A model generated the notes under the pieces. The model did no database searches and was not told where the DNA came from. It saw only the letters and a list, made by a program, of their open reading frames with translations. From UBA10908 sp964608965 (GTDB lineage: Bacteria; Bacillota; Clostridia; Peptostreptococcales; Anaerovoracaceae), in NCBI GenBank assembly GCA_964608965.1, contig CAZSPZ010000006.1, forward strand, positions 9,231-73,230: a DNA stretch of 64,000 nt. Direction: 5' to 3'. A program made the translations under genes and the position numbers. Each line of letters begins with the position of its first letter. Position 1 is the stretch's first letter. Below, piece by piece: positions 34,583-43,138 of this stretch.

Positions 34583-36516
34583 CAGCTTACGACCTCTCCG
34601 TCTCTGGCATCGGTCTTTGCAAAAGTGAACTTATCGTGGTCGTTGGCAAACATCAACATTCCGTTGGATTCAAGCCCTCTTAACATGCGGGGTTTCAAAT
34701 TGGCCACGACAATCACATGCTGGCCTATGCAATCCTCGGGTTTATAGCTGCTTGCCACACCGGAGATAATCTGTCTGGTTTCGCGGCCCATTTTCACCTG
34801 GAAGACAATCAGCTTATCTGCAGAAGGATGTTTTTCCGCGGAAACGACAATCCCAGTCCTGAAGTCGATTTTTTCGAAATCGGAAAAATCGATGGCTTCC
34901 TTTATGGGAATATCCGGAGCCAAATCCTCCTGGATCTCGGGCTGTCCTTTCATTGCTTCCAATACTTTTATCTCTTCTTCGATATCCATTCTCGGGAAGA
35001 TCGGGTCGCCCTTCTTTACAATGTTTCCATCCAGCATGTCAAATACTTTGGCGTCTTTCCATTCCGGCTCGGCTACCCAGAGCCCCAATTGCTTTCTCAT
35101 CTCTGTAGACGTCGTGTGCATAAACGGGAAAATCAAGATGGACACAATTCTTAAAGATTCGGCAAGGTTGTGAAGCACGGTATTAAGCCTGTCTCTGTTT
35201 GCTTCATCTTTGGCTAAAATCCATGGAGCCGTTTCGTCGATATATTTATTGGTTCTTCTTATTAAAGTCCAAATTTCCTCCAAGGCCAGACTGAAGCTGA
35301 ACTTATCCATGTGCTTATCCACTTTGGCATAACAGTTGCTCGCAAGCGTTTTCAGTTCTGCATCGGTACCCTCTTCCGGGCCGACAGCGGGAACGACGGC
35401 GTTGTTGTACTTCTCGATCATGGAGACGGTCCGGGAAACAAGGTTGCCCAAATCGTTTGCCAAGTCGTAATTCAGGCGGTTCAGCATCACTTCGTTTGTA
35501 AACAAACCATCCTGTCCGAACGTGTATTCACGCAGCAGAAAATACTTTAACGCATCCACGCCATACCGCTCGATCAGTTTGACGGGATCGACGATATTTC
35601 CTCTGGATTTTGACATTTTACCGCCTTCCAGCAGTATCCACCCATGTCCAAGAACGTGCTTGGGAATAGGTGCGTCAATCGACATCAACATGGCAGGCCA
35701 TATGATGGCATGGAAACGGACGATTTCTTTCCCTACAAGATGAACATCGCAGGGCCAGTATTTGTCATACTTTTCAGTGCTTTCTCCGGGGAGCTGCGGA
35801 TATCCCAGCGCCGTCACGTAATTCGAAAGCGCATCAAGCCATACGTAAATTACATGCTTGGGGTCTATGGGAACAGGAATTCCCCAGTCGAAACTGCTTC
35901 TGGATATGCAAAGATCCTCGAGCCCCTGCCCGATGAATGCGATCATCTCGTTCACACGGGTTTCCGGCTGAAGGAAATCTGTGGTTTTAAAAAGTTCGAC
36001 TAGTTTGTCTGCATACTTGGAAAGGCGGAAAAAATAAGCCTCTTCTTTCGCTTTCTCTACAGGCCGGCCGCAGTCGGGGCATTTGCCGTCAACCAACTGG
36101 TTTTCAGTCCAAAAAGATTCGCAGGGAGTACAATACCATCCTTCGTATTCGGACTTATATATATCCCCTTTGTCGTACATTTTTTTGAAGATTTCCTGCA
36201 CCCGCTTTTCATGACGGGGCTCGGTTGTACGAATAAAGTCGTCGTAAGAAATTTCCATCGTTTTCCAAAGTTCTTTAATGTTCCCCACAATCTCATCCAC
36301 GTATTGTATGGGGGTTACTCCTTTGGCTTCGGCCTTTTCCTGTATTTTCTGACCATGCTCGTCCGTACCGGTCAAAAACATGACGTCGTAACCGGCTAAG
36401 CGTTTGAATCTGGCCATCGCATCTGCCATGACCGTGCAATACGTATGCCCGATATGCAGGTTGTCGCTGGGGTAGTAAATAGGTGTGGATATATAGAATG
36501 TCTTTTTATTTGTCAT
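34582..36516 (-). CDS. metG: Methionyl-tRNA synthetase with C-terminal tRNA-binding domain
   Basis: 644-residue class I synthetase. HIGH motif HIGHTYC (about 22), a CPxC zinc-binding insertion (CTPCESF and CPDCGRP), KMSKSRGN (about 297), helical anticodon domain, and a C-terminal OB-fold tRNA-binding domain (about 540-640; FEKIDFRTGIVVSAEKHPSA), which dimerises the enzyme. The start at 36516 follows GAAGGAG. Full length. Confidence 0.97.
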   Translation of the reverse strand: MTNKKTFYISTPIYYPSDNLHIGHTYCTVMADAMARFKRLAGYDVMFLTGTDEHGQKIQEKAEAKGVTPIQYVDEIVGNIKELWKTMEISYDDFIRTTEPRHEKRVQEIFKKMYDKGDIYKSEYEGWYCTPCESFWTENQLVDGKCPDCGRPVEKAKEEAYFFRLSKYADKLVELFKTTDFLQPETRVNEMIAFIGQGLEDLCISRSSFDWGIPVPIDPKHVIYVWLDALSNYVTALGYPQLPGESTEKYDKYWPCDVHLVGKEIVRFHAIIWPAMLMSIDAPIPKHVLGHGWILLEGGKMSKSRGNIVDPVKLIERYGVDALKYFLLREYTFGQDGLFTNEVMLNRLNYDLANDLGNLVSRTVSMIEKYNNAVVPAVGPEEGTDAELKTLASNCYAKVDKHMDKFSFSLALEEIWTLIRRTNKYIDETAPWILAKDEANRDRLNTVLHNLAESLRIVSILIFPFMHTTSTEMRKQLGLWVAEPEWKDAKVFDMLDGNIVKKGDPIFPRMDIEEEIKVLEAMKGQPEIQEDLAPDIPIKEAIDFSDFEKIDFRTGIVVSAEKHPSADKLIVFQVKMGRETRQIISGVASSYKPEDCIGQHVIVVANLKPRMLRGLESNGMLMFANDHDKFTFAKTDARDGEVVS

Positions 36517-36557
36517 CTTCTTCTCCTTCTGCCTGTTCGAATGAGAACAGGACTCGT

Positions 36558-37187
36558 CTATAAAATATCATGAGGGTCGTTCATGCCTAAAAGTTGAGCA
36601 AACCCGTCTTTATATTTAACTCTTATAATGGACGCGGGGTTGATGTGCAAGTGCCACAAATCCGAAAGTTCCACATCGAACAGATAAGAAAGGGCACCGC
36701 GGATGGCCATGGCATGAGAGACCACTATAATAGGTCTCTCAGGATGCTCCTCCTTTCCCTCTTCGTCTTCCTGCTGGATGACTTCCTTTAGAAAATCGGA
36801 GACTCTCTCCTTTACTTCGGAAAAAAGTTCACTTCCCGGAACTCTGTAATTGCCGAAATCCTCCAAAAATGGTCGCGCATGTTCAGGGTGTGCGGCATCT
36901 GCCTCCTGAAATGTCATCTGCTCGAAAATCCCCACACTCATTTCTGTCAGGCGGTCGTCTATTTTTACGGTCAATCCGGCATGCGGCTTTGCGATTCCGC
37001 CCGCCAAAACCTTGGCGCGATCCAAGGGGCTGGAATAAATGGACTTAATGTTTTCTCTTGCCAACTGGTCCGATACCCAGGGGACACTGGACTCCCCCTT
37101 TTTTGTGTAAGGGGAATGCGTTTGTCCGTATATTATTTTATTTGCCAGCGCATAGGTTTCCGGATGGCGAACAAATATGAATTTCAA
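36558..37187 (-). CDS. Histidine phosphatase (phosphoglycerate mutase-like)
   Basis: 209-residue enzyme of the histidine phosphatase superfamily. The catalytic motif reads FVRHPET (Pro replaces Gly of RHGET, a frequent variant), IYSSPLDRAKV, and the second histidine lies in VVSHAMAIRG. Candidate substrates include sugar phosphates or alpha-ribazole phosphate; it is not the glycolytic enzyme by evident signature. The start is TTG 37187, one base after the stop codon of the transporter gene, with AGAGG in the transporter's last codons; a TTG at 37229 would overlap the transporter. Confidence 0.85.
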   Translation of the reverse strand: MKFIFVRHPETYALANKIIYGQTHSPYTKKGESSVPWVSDQLARENIKSIYSSPLDRAKVLAGGIAKPHAGLTVKIDDRLTEMSVGIFEQMTFQEADAAHPEHARPFLEDFGNYRVPGSELFSEVKERVSDFLKEVIQQEDEEGKEEHPERPIIVVSHAMAIRGALSYLFDVELSDLWHLHINPASIIRVKYKDGFAQLLGMNDPHDIL

Positions 37188-37188
37188 G

Positions 37189-38112
37189 TTATATTCCTCT
37201 TTTCTTTTCCGGCAGCGGGATTTGTACAAGGATGATGGCTATGAACACAATGATGCAGCCGATAATTTCTCTGGGGGACATGATTTCCTGAAGAATCAGC
37301 CATCCTGCCAGTACCCCGAATACTGCTTCCAAACTCATAATAAGGGATGCTACTGTCGGGTCGGTGTACTTTTGAGCAATCATTTGCAGCGTGTATCCCA
37401 CAGCAGCCGACAGGACACCTGTAAATAGTATGGGTACAGCCGCATTGACGATTTTCTCGACGGTAGGCGTTTCAAAAATAAAAGCGAATATTCCCACAAG
37501 AAGCGAACACGTCGCAAATTGGATCAACGCCAGTCTCAAAACATCGGTTTTTTTAACAAAATAATCACAGCACAGAATATGCAAGGCGTAAAATATAGCA
37601 CAGATAAATACGAAAGTATCGCCTTTTGTCAGCATAATTTCTTCTTTGATGGATAAAAAGTACATGCCCACAGTGGCGAGCGCTACACCCACACCAACGA
37701 GCCAACTTATTTTTTTCTTTAGAAAAATCCAACCGATCACAGGTACAAATATAATATACAGTGCCGTGATGAATCCGGTCTTGCCCGCCGTGGTATACAC
37801 GATACCCATCTGTTGAAAGGATGTTCCGAATGTTAAAAAAACGCCGCAGCATATTCCGCCGATGATGGTGTCCTTTTTACGTTGTTCAACCGCTTCCGGG
37901 GTTAAGGTTTGCGGTGCATTTATTTTCCTGTCCCTTGCCTCGGAAACACGCACGACAATGTATAATACAAATGTTGCAAGCAGCATTCTTGTTGAGACAA
38001 AAGTCAGGGGCTGTATATAATCCATGCCTACTCTTTGGAAAACGAAGGCCGTCCCCCATATAAAAGCGGTAAGCAACAGCAGCAAGTTACCTATTATTCT
38101 CTTTTTTTTCAT
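37189..38112 (-). CDS. EamA/DMT-family membrane transporter
   Basis: 307-residue drug/metabolite transporter with ten predicted membrane helices in two EamA repeats (about 9-160 and 165-300). Conserved features are LLLLTAFIWGTAFVFQRVGM at the start and PTVASLIMSLEAVFGVLAGW in the second repeat. The substrate is unknown (amino acids or metabolites are typical). First gene of the long operon, with TAGGAG ribosome site; a TATAAT occurs at 38141-38146 on this strand without a clear -35. Confidence 0.9.
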   Translation of the reverse strand: MKKKRIIGNLLLLLTAFIWGTAFVFQRVGMDYIQPLTFVSTRMLLATFVLYIVVRVSEARDRKINAPQTLTPEAVEQRKKDTIIGGICCGVFLTFGTSFQQMGIVYTTAGKTGFITALYIIFVPVIGWIFLKKKISWLVGVGVALATVGMYFLSIKEEIMLTKGDTFVFICAIFYALHILCCDYFVKKTDVLRLALIQFATCSLLVGIFAFIFETPTVEKIVNAAVPILFTGVLSAAVGYTLQMIAQKYTDPTVASLIMSLEAVFGVLAGWLILQEIMSPREIIGCIIVFIAIILVQIPLPEKKRGI

Positions 38113-38197
38113 AAAATAATCTCCTATTCGTAATTTTAATATTATATACTAATGGCAGTTAAAATCATAGTGTGTTTTGTGGTATTTGGGAGGAACT

Positions 38198-38830
38198 ATG
38201 CTTTATAAATACGATGAATTAGGGTCAACGCAAGATAAGCTAAAAGAACTTTTCGCAGCGGGAGAAGTCCAATTCGGGGATGGGGTTCAGGCAGAAACCC
38301 AAACCGCAGGGAGAGGGCGCTTCGGCCGAAGTTTTTATTCGCCCCCCAAAAGCGGAATTTATTTGAGTGTACTGCTTCCTTACGTAAACGATGAGCTTCT
38401 GACAGTAGGCGCCGCAGTATCCGCGCTCCAGTCCATAGAGCAGATTACAGGTCAAAAAGCGGATGTAAAATGGGTGAACGACGTATATCTGAACGGCAAA
38501 AAAATCGCCGGCATCTTGGCGGAAGCTGTCGTGGATAAAGACGGAAAACCCGCCGCAGTCATTCTTGGAGTAGGCATAAACATCGTATCGCCGATAAGCG
38601 ATTTTCCACAGGACATTCAAAATAAAGCAGGCGCTTTGATTTCGCAGGAAGACATTATCGCCAACGCTTATACGGATGCGGACATCGACGCTCTGCGCGA
38701 CAACTTAACGTTATGCCTTTTGGCACGACTAATTCTTTTACCGGAACAAATTCGCGAAAAGGCTTTTTTTGCCGAATACAAAGCTCGGCTGATCAACCCC
38801 GAGGATGTCCCACCTGGTGTGTTAGAATAG
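38198..38830 (+). CDS. birA: Biotin-protein ligase, catalytic domain only
   Basis: 210-residue biotin-[acetyl-CoA carboxylase] ligase. Motifs LGSTQDKL, AGRGRFGRSFYSP (biotinyl-AMP loop), SGIYLSVLLP and KWVNDVYLNGKKIAGIL are intact. It lacks the N-terminal DNA-binding domain of BirA repressors, so it is a group I ligase, and it also ends without the small C-terminal beta-barrel domain of about 50 residues. The start at 38198 follows GGGAGG; an ATG seven codons earlier has no site. One of only two plus-strand genes, divergent from the EamA gene and convergent with the surface-protein gene across a bidirectional terminator. Confidence 0.88.
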   Translation: MLYKYDELGSTQDKLKELFAAGEVQFGDGVQAETQTAGRGRFGRSFYSPPKSGIYLSVLLPYVNDELLTVGAAVSALQSIEQITGQKADVKWVNDVYLNGKKIAGILAEAVVDKDGKPAAVILGVGINIVSPISDFPQDIQNKAGALISQEDIIANAYTDADIDALRDNLTLCLLARLILLPEQIREKAFFAEYKARLINPEDVPPGVLE

Positions 38831-38842
38831 AAAACAGAAATA

Positions 38843-38871
38843 AAAAGAGCCGGATTATATCCGGCTCTTTT
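38843..38871. terminator. Bidirectional terminator between birA and surface-protein gene
   Basis: 11-bp perfect stem AAAAGAGCCGG/CCGGCTCTTTT with a 7-base loop. T runs on both sides let it serve both converging genes. Confidence 0.92.
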
Positions 38872-38875
38872 CGTT

Positions 38876-41800
38876 TTAAAGAAGTTCAACCTTGTAAAGG
38901 ACTGCTGCCATTTCTGCTCTGGTCATGTTGCCCAACGGCTTAAACGTACCGTTTGGATATCCGTCTATTATTTCTTTTGCAACCAACGCGGCAATGCCAA
39001 CTTGTGAATACGTTGCAATACTGGATTTGTCAGAAAACTTGTTGAGCTGACTGGTGGCTCCGGTCAGGGATTGCCCTGTGGCTGTCATTGTCCTGTATAA
39101 AAGGGATACCGCATCCTGCCTTGTGATGGAAGCCTTCGGATAGTACTTTCCGCTGTCACTTCCTTGTGCGATACCAAGAGCCTTTGCTATTGCGATTGCG
39201 TTGTAATAGTAGCTGCTCTTAGGAACATCGGAAAAATTAGAAGTCGTACTGCCTTTAAGGTTAAAAGCCCTGTAGAGCATCAACATAAAATCGCCTCGCG
39301 TAATATTGGAAGAAGGACTAAATGTCGTAGAGGTTACGCCCGTCACAATGTCTTCTGCATAAAGGTAGTCAATAAAACCTGCGGCCCAATGGTTTTGGAC
39401 ATCGTTGAAATATTTTGAATCTGATGTATCTTGTTCTGTAACTGTCACTTTAATTATCCCGTCGTAATTATCATTGTCGGAATCATAAGCGACATATTTC
39501 AATTCAAATGTGCCGGTATAAGTGGATTTGGGCACAAAGCTTACATCGTCGACATATGGCTCGCTGCTTCGATAATATTTTGTCGAGGCTGAAACAACGG
39601 TTCCTAAGTCTTCCGGAGAGTCGTATCCATAATACAATTTACCCGCAGTTGTGGAAGGGAGAGTAAATTTCAAATAGGAGAAACTCGTATCTGCAAGCTG
39701 CTTGAACACCGTATTGATCTCCGTATCCGAAAAAGTCAACACTTCTCCGTTCGTTATACTGTACGTCAAAGTTTTTATATTGTTCGTTCCCACAGTAATA
39801 GAAACTTTACCTACAAAACTGTTGCCGGACGAGTCGTATGCGGTATAGGTAAGAGTAAATGATCCTGCATATCCGCTTTTAGGCACGAAGGATACATCGG
39901 CAAACAGTTTGTTGGAAGTTCCCGTGCGATAGTATTTATCTGATGCTCTTACCGCAGTTCCGGGTTTCGTTGCAGAGATGTAATCATAATACAATATTCC
40001 GTATGTTGAAGCAGGCAGTGTAAATTGAATGTAGTTGAAAGAGGTGTTGCTCGCCGCATCCTGGAAATTTTCATTAAAATCCGCACTGGAAAATGTAAGC
40101 ACTTCGTCCTGGTCTATATTGTAGGTGAGAAGTTGAATATCTTCGCTGCCGCTCTTTACATTCACTTGAATTTTTCCGCTGTAATCGTTGTTGCTTGTAT
40201 CGTAAGCAACATAGTTTATAGCAAAAGTACCGCTATATGTGCTTTTGGGAACAAAACTGACAAGAGACAGCAGGTTGACGCCTGTATCTCCGGAGCGATA
40301 ATATTTTGTCGAAGCACTGACCTTTGCATCGTAGGAACCCGTGGATGTGTAGTTATAGTACAGGACACCGTATGTGGAGGAAGGCAATGTGAACTTCACA
40401 TAGCTCAGGCTGCTACCCACTTCGGCTTTAAATGCATTGTTTATGTCCGTCGTGGAAAGCAATAGTTTTGCGCCTTGCTCGATGGAATAGGATAATGTAG
40501 CGATGTCACTCGTCGAACCGGTGACCGTCACTTTTACAGTACCCGGATAAGCTTCTCCGCTTGCGGTGTAGCCAATATAGTCGATGGTAAAAGTGCCGGT
40601 ATACGTTGATTTGGGAACAAATGCCACATCATCCAATTGCTTGCCTGTTCCGATGCGATAATACTTATCCGTGGCTCTGACCGCAGTGCCCGGACTGGCA
40701 GAAGAGCTGTAGCTGTAATACAGAGTACCGTAAGAAGTCGAGGGCAAAGTAAATTGCACATAACTGAAGTCTGTGCCGGATGCTGCTTTGTATTTGGTGT
40801 TCAATGTCGAAGAAGACAGAATCGACACTTCATCTTGCGCAACGCTCAACGTGATTTCTGCTACGGATGCTGCCTTGATCGTCAGAGTTAGCTTTCCGTT
40901 GAATGAATTGCCGCCGGCATCTTTGCCTGTATAATAAATAACAGAATTCCCGATATAAGTCGATTTGGGAACAAAACTGATCGTATTATAATCCGTCAGG
41001 GAATATTCGGTGCCTTGAACCACCGCTGTTCCGGGGTTCGAAGCAGAAACATAGTTTCTGTATAAAGTTCCTTGAGCGGCATCCGGAAGAATAAACTTTA
41101 TGCTGTTTAAAGCTGCACCCGCTGCGGTGGCAAAGGCTGTCGCAACATTCGTGTTTTTGAGAAAAAGAGTTTCCGTCTGCTTTACCGTAGCTGTCTGTGC
41201 AGCTACCGAATAGGCTTCGGCTGCCACAATGATTGTTACAATGCCCGTAAATTCATTTCCGTCTGCGTCGTATGCTTTATAAGCAATATTGACAGTTCCG
41301 CTATATTCCCTGTTTGGAACAAAAACAACATGTTCTAAAGCGTTTAGGCTGTATCCCGTACCTGCGGAAACAGCGGTCTGAGGATAATCCGCATACAAAA
41401 TGCCTTGTGTGCTGCTTGGGAGTGTAAACTTAACGTGTTCGATGCTTTCGCCGATCTTCGCTGTAAACTTTGCATTCATATCATCTTTCGGGATGGATAT
41501 GGGTGCCGTGGAAAGTTGAGATATCGCTCCGGCAGCGCTTGTTTCGATGATGTTGTCTGAAAGCATATTGACATGGACAGAGACATTGCCGTAAGGCGTT
41601 GTGGAATTCCCCACCTCGTAACCGCTGACCGTATACGTTGCTGTCCCTGCGGCCGAAGCCGCTATTCTCAATCTTCCGGCAGTGATCGCGCTCATGGCAA
41701 TCAAAGTGTTTTCAACATAAAGCGCATTGTCGTACATCAGGGTAACACCGGCAGATCCGCCGGCCGCTGTGCTTATAGAGATAAATGACAAAGCTCCGCC

Positions 41801-42322
41801 GTCGTTGGCATCGTAAAACCCTGTAAAATCCGATGCTGAAAACGTATAGCCAGCAGCGAGTGTTTTTCTTATATTAACGCTTCCGGTAAAAGTCGGGTTT
41901 TGCCTTGCAGCTCTGGTTACTGTTACTGTATATGTGGAGATGCTGCTTATCGCAGAACCGCTCGTCACATTGTGCGTGTAGCTTGCAACCAGATCCCCTG
42001 TCGCTGTTGCGCCTGCCGCAGCATCCAGAGCAATGATTCCTCCGCTTAAAGTTACGCCCGTGTACAAGGGGCCGCCTTCAGGATTTGTCGCGTTGCTGAC
42101 CTGATGACTGGAAGGATTTCCTGTATCGAAGGTGATTCCGAAATTATATGGAACCTCCACTGCGATATCACTCCCCGAAATGTCGGAACTGTTCTGCCCG
42201 TTCCAGTCGATATCGACAAGGACAGGTTCGTCATCCCCGGCAAAGCTTGTTGCGGGAAAGCCGGTGAAAGCCATCGTAAATACCAACAACAGAACTAAAA
42301 TTCTTTTACTATTCTTTTTCAA
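38876..42322 (-). CDS. SLH-anchored repetitive cell-surface protein
   Basis: 1148-residue secreted protein. A Sec signal peptide (about 1-28; basic start, hydrophobic core, cleavage near ATSFAG-DD) is followed by a Ser/Thr/Ala-rich region (about 30-260), six tandem repeats of 105-120 residues (about 266-963), and three C-terminal SLH domains (about 970-1148; YFNDVQNHWAAGFIDYLYAE, FSDVPKSSYYYNAIAIAKAL, DGYPNGTFKPLGNMTRAEMA). SLH domains bind pyruvylated secondary wall polymer, so the protein sits in an S-layer or outer wall. The start appears to be TTG at 42322 with AGGGGTG upstream. It lies 25 bp after the racemase gene and is probably co-transcribed with it. No enzymatic domain seen; an adhesin or structural role is inference. 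Confidence 0.92.
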   Translation of the reverse strand: MKKNSKRILVLLLVFTMAFTGFPATSFAGDDEPVLVDIDWNGQNSSDISGSDIAVEVPYNFGITFDTGNPSSHQVSNATNPEGGPLYTGVTLSGGIIALDAAAGATATGDLVASYTHNVTSGSAISSISTYTVTVTRAARQNPTFTGSVNIRKTLAAGYTFSASDFTGFYDANDGGALSFISISTAAGGSAGVTLMYDNALYVENTLIAMSAITAGRLRIAASAAGTATYTVSGYEVGNSTTPYGNVSVHVNMLSDNIIETSAAGAISQLSTAPISIPKDDMNAKFTAKIGESIEHVKFTLPSSTQGILYADYPQTAVSAGTGYSLNALEHVVFVPNREYSGTVNIAYKAYDADGNEFTGIVTIIVAAEAYSVAAQTATVKQTETLFLKNTNVATAFATAAGAALNSIKFILPDAAQGTLYRNYVSASNPGTAVVQGTEYSLTDYNTISFVPKSTYIGNSVIYYTGKDAGGNSFNGKLTLTIKAASVAEITLSVAQDEVSILSSSTLNTKYKAASGTDFSYVQFTLPSTSYGTLYYSYSSSASPGTAVRATDKYYRIGTGKQLDDVAFVPKSTYTGTFTIDYIGYTASGEAYPGTVKVTVTGSTSDIATLSYSIEQGAKLLLSTTDINNAFKAEVGSSLSYVKFTLPSSTYGVLYYNYTSTGSYDAKVSASTKYYRSGDTGVNLLSLVSFVPKSTYSGTFAINYVAYDTSNNDYSGKIQVNVKSGSEDIQLLTYNIDQDEVLTFSSADFNENFQDAASNTSFNYIQFTLPASTYGILYYDYISATKPGTAVRASDKYYRTGTSNKLFADVSFVPKSGYAGSFTLTYTAYDSSGNSFVGKVSITVGTNNIKTLTYSITNGEVLTFSDTEINTVFKQLADTSFSYLKFTLPSTTAGKLYYGYDSPEDLGTVVSASTKYYRSSEPYVDDVSFVPKSTYTGTFELKYVAYDSDNDNYDGIIKVTVTEQDTSDSKYFNDVQNHWAAGFIDYLYAEDIVTGVTSTTFSPSSNITRGDFMLMLYRAFNLKGSTTSNFSDVPKSSYYYNAIAIAKALGIAQGSDSGKYYPKASITRQDAVSLLYRTMTATGQSLTGATSQLNKFSDKSSIATYSQVGIAALVAKEIIDGYPNGTFKPLGNMTRAEMAAVLYKVELL
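39434..41527 (-). repeat. Six tandem ~115-residue repeats in the SLH protein
   Basis: The protein segment 266-963 holds six copies of a unit built as: a polar linker ending in a hydrophobic strand, FTLPSSTYGxLYYxY, a KYYR or GYSL motif, VxFVPKSTYxGTFxxxYxAYD, then xGxVxVxV. Copies 3-6 are most alike; copies 1-2 are more divergent (ILPDAAQGTLYRNY, FVPNREYSGTV). The beta-rich, Tyr/Thr/Ser pattern fits an Ig- or cadherin-like surface fold. Repeats of 330-360 bp in DNA could recombine. Confidence 0.85.
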
Positions 42323-42347
42323 TTGTTTTGCACCCCTCTACTTCTTT

Positions 42348-43025
42348 TTACTTTAGACTGTTTACCTGCTCATTTTGTTCCGATTCCCGGTGCAGCATTT
42401 CGAGCATTCTGCTGCCCGGATCAATGATGGGAACATTTACAGCACCCCTGATTTGCTCAAGAACATAAGGGAAATGTGTGCAGCCAAGTATCAACACTTC
42501 CGCATTCATCCCTGTAAAATATCGAAGAAATTCTCGAAGATTCAGATCATCGCATATCTGCTTCGGAGGAAGTAAATCTTCTATGGCATAGACCAAAGGT
42601 TGCAGCGCAGCGCCGGAAAATCGACAATCGGGATTGTGCGCGTATATTACACGCTCTATTCCTGCGAGACTCTGCCCGTTGGCAACGATTGCAAAAATAT
42701 GCCGATACATCTTTGCGCATTCGGCATATACATCTAAAGGAGTTACTATTTTGAGCAGGACACGACTTCTTACGTAATCCAAATCGATGGCTGTAGATAG
42801 AGAATTGCAGTACACGTAAATACCTTCCGCACCCTCTGCAATCAGCTCATTTGCCAGCCGGACGACCAGATCCGCTAATTCTTTTGGATGATGAAGCTGC
42901 ATATCCAACTGTATGGTCGGATCTTTGCTGCAAGGGCGACCGATGGCATCATAACCCTTTGATTGCACATACTTCGTTCCAAGCTTCGTATCCGTTTCCG
43001 TTCCCGCTATCACGCCGATTTTCAT
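42348..43025 (-). CDS. Aspartate/glutamate racemase-family protein
   Basis: 225-residue cofactor-independent amino-acid racemase. The two catalytic cysteines are present: CNSLSTAID (about 74) and GCTHFPY (about 182). The N-terminal GVIAGTETDTKLG replaces the usual DSGxGG of glutamate racemase, so this is closer to the aspartate/other amino-acid racemase branch than to MurI; the substrate is not certain. A consensus promoter lies 25 bp upstream and the SLH protein gene 25 bp downstream, which hints at a wall-related role. Confidence 0.82.
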   Translation of the reverse strand: MKIGVIAGTETDTKLGTKYVQSKGYDAIGRPCSKDPTIQLDMQLHHPKELADLVVRLANELIAEGAEGIYVYCNSLSTAIDLDYVRSRVLLKIVTPLDVYAECAKMYRHIFAIVANGQSLAGIERVIYAHNPDCRFSGAALQPLVYAIEDLLPPKQICDDLNLREFLRYFTGMNAEVLILGCTHFPYVLEQIRGAVNVPIIDPGSRMLEMLHRESEQNEQVNSLK

Positions 43026-43049
43026 AGGAATCCTCCTCCGCCCAAGTTC

Positions 43050-43078
43050 ATCATAGAATTATATTCCTTCGATGTCAA
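43050..43078 (-). promoter_or_regulatory. Promoter of racemase/surface-protein operon (TTGACA-17-TATGAT)
   Basis: Minus strand: perfect -35 TTGACA (43073-43078), 17-base spacer, TATGAT (43050-43055). The racemase gene with GGAGGAGG ribosome site starts at 43025. Confidence 0.85.
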
Positions 43079-43087
43079 CGAAGAAAC

Positions 43088-43115
43088 CAAAGGCCACCCG
43101 ACAGGGCGGCCTTTG
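43088..43115 (-). terminator. Terminator after hydA
   Basis: Minus strand: CAAAGGCCGCCC/GGGTGGCCTTTG, 12-bp stem with one G-U pair and a 4-base loop, followed by GTTTCTT. It ends the hydrogenase operon 23 bp after hydA. Confidence 0.85.
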
Positions 43116-43138
43116 CTCTTTTCAGTTAATCCTGGTCT

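Noticed and set aside
38113..38197. Divergent promoter pair between the EamA and birA genes
   Set aside because: TATAAT- and TATACT-like hexamers are present on both strands but without convincing -35 elements, so I did not list them as promoters.
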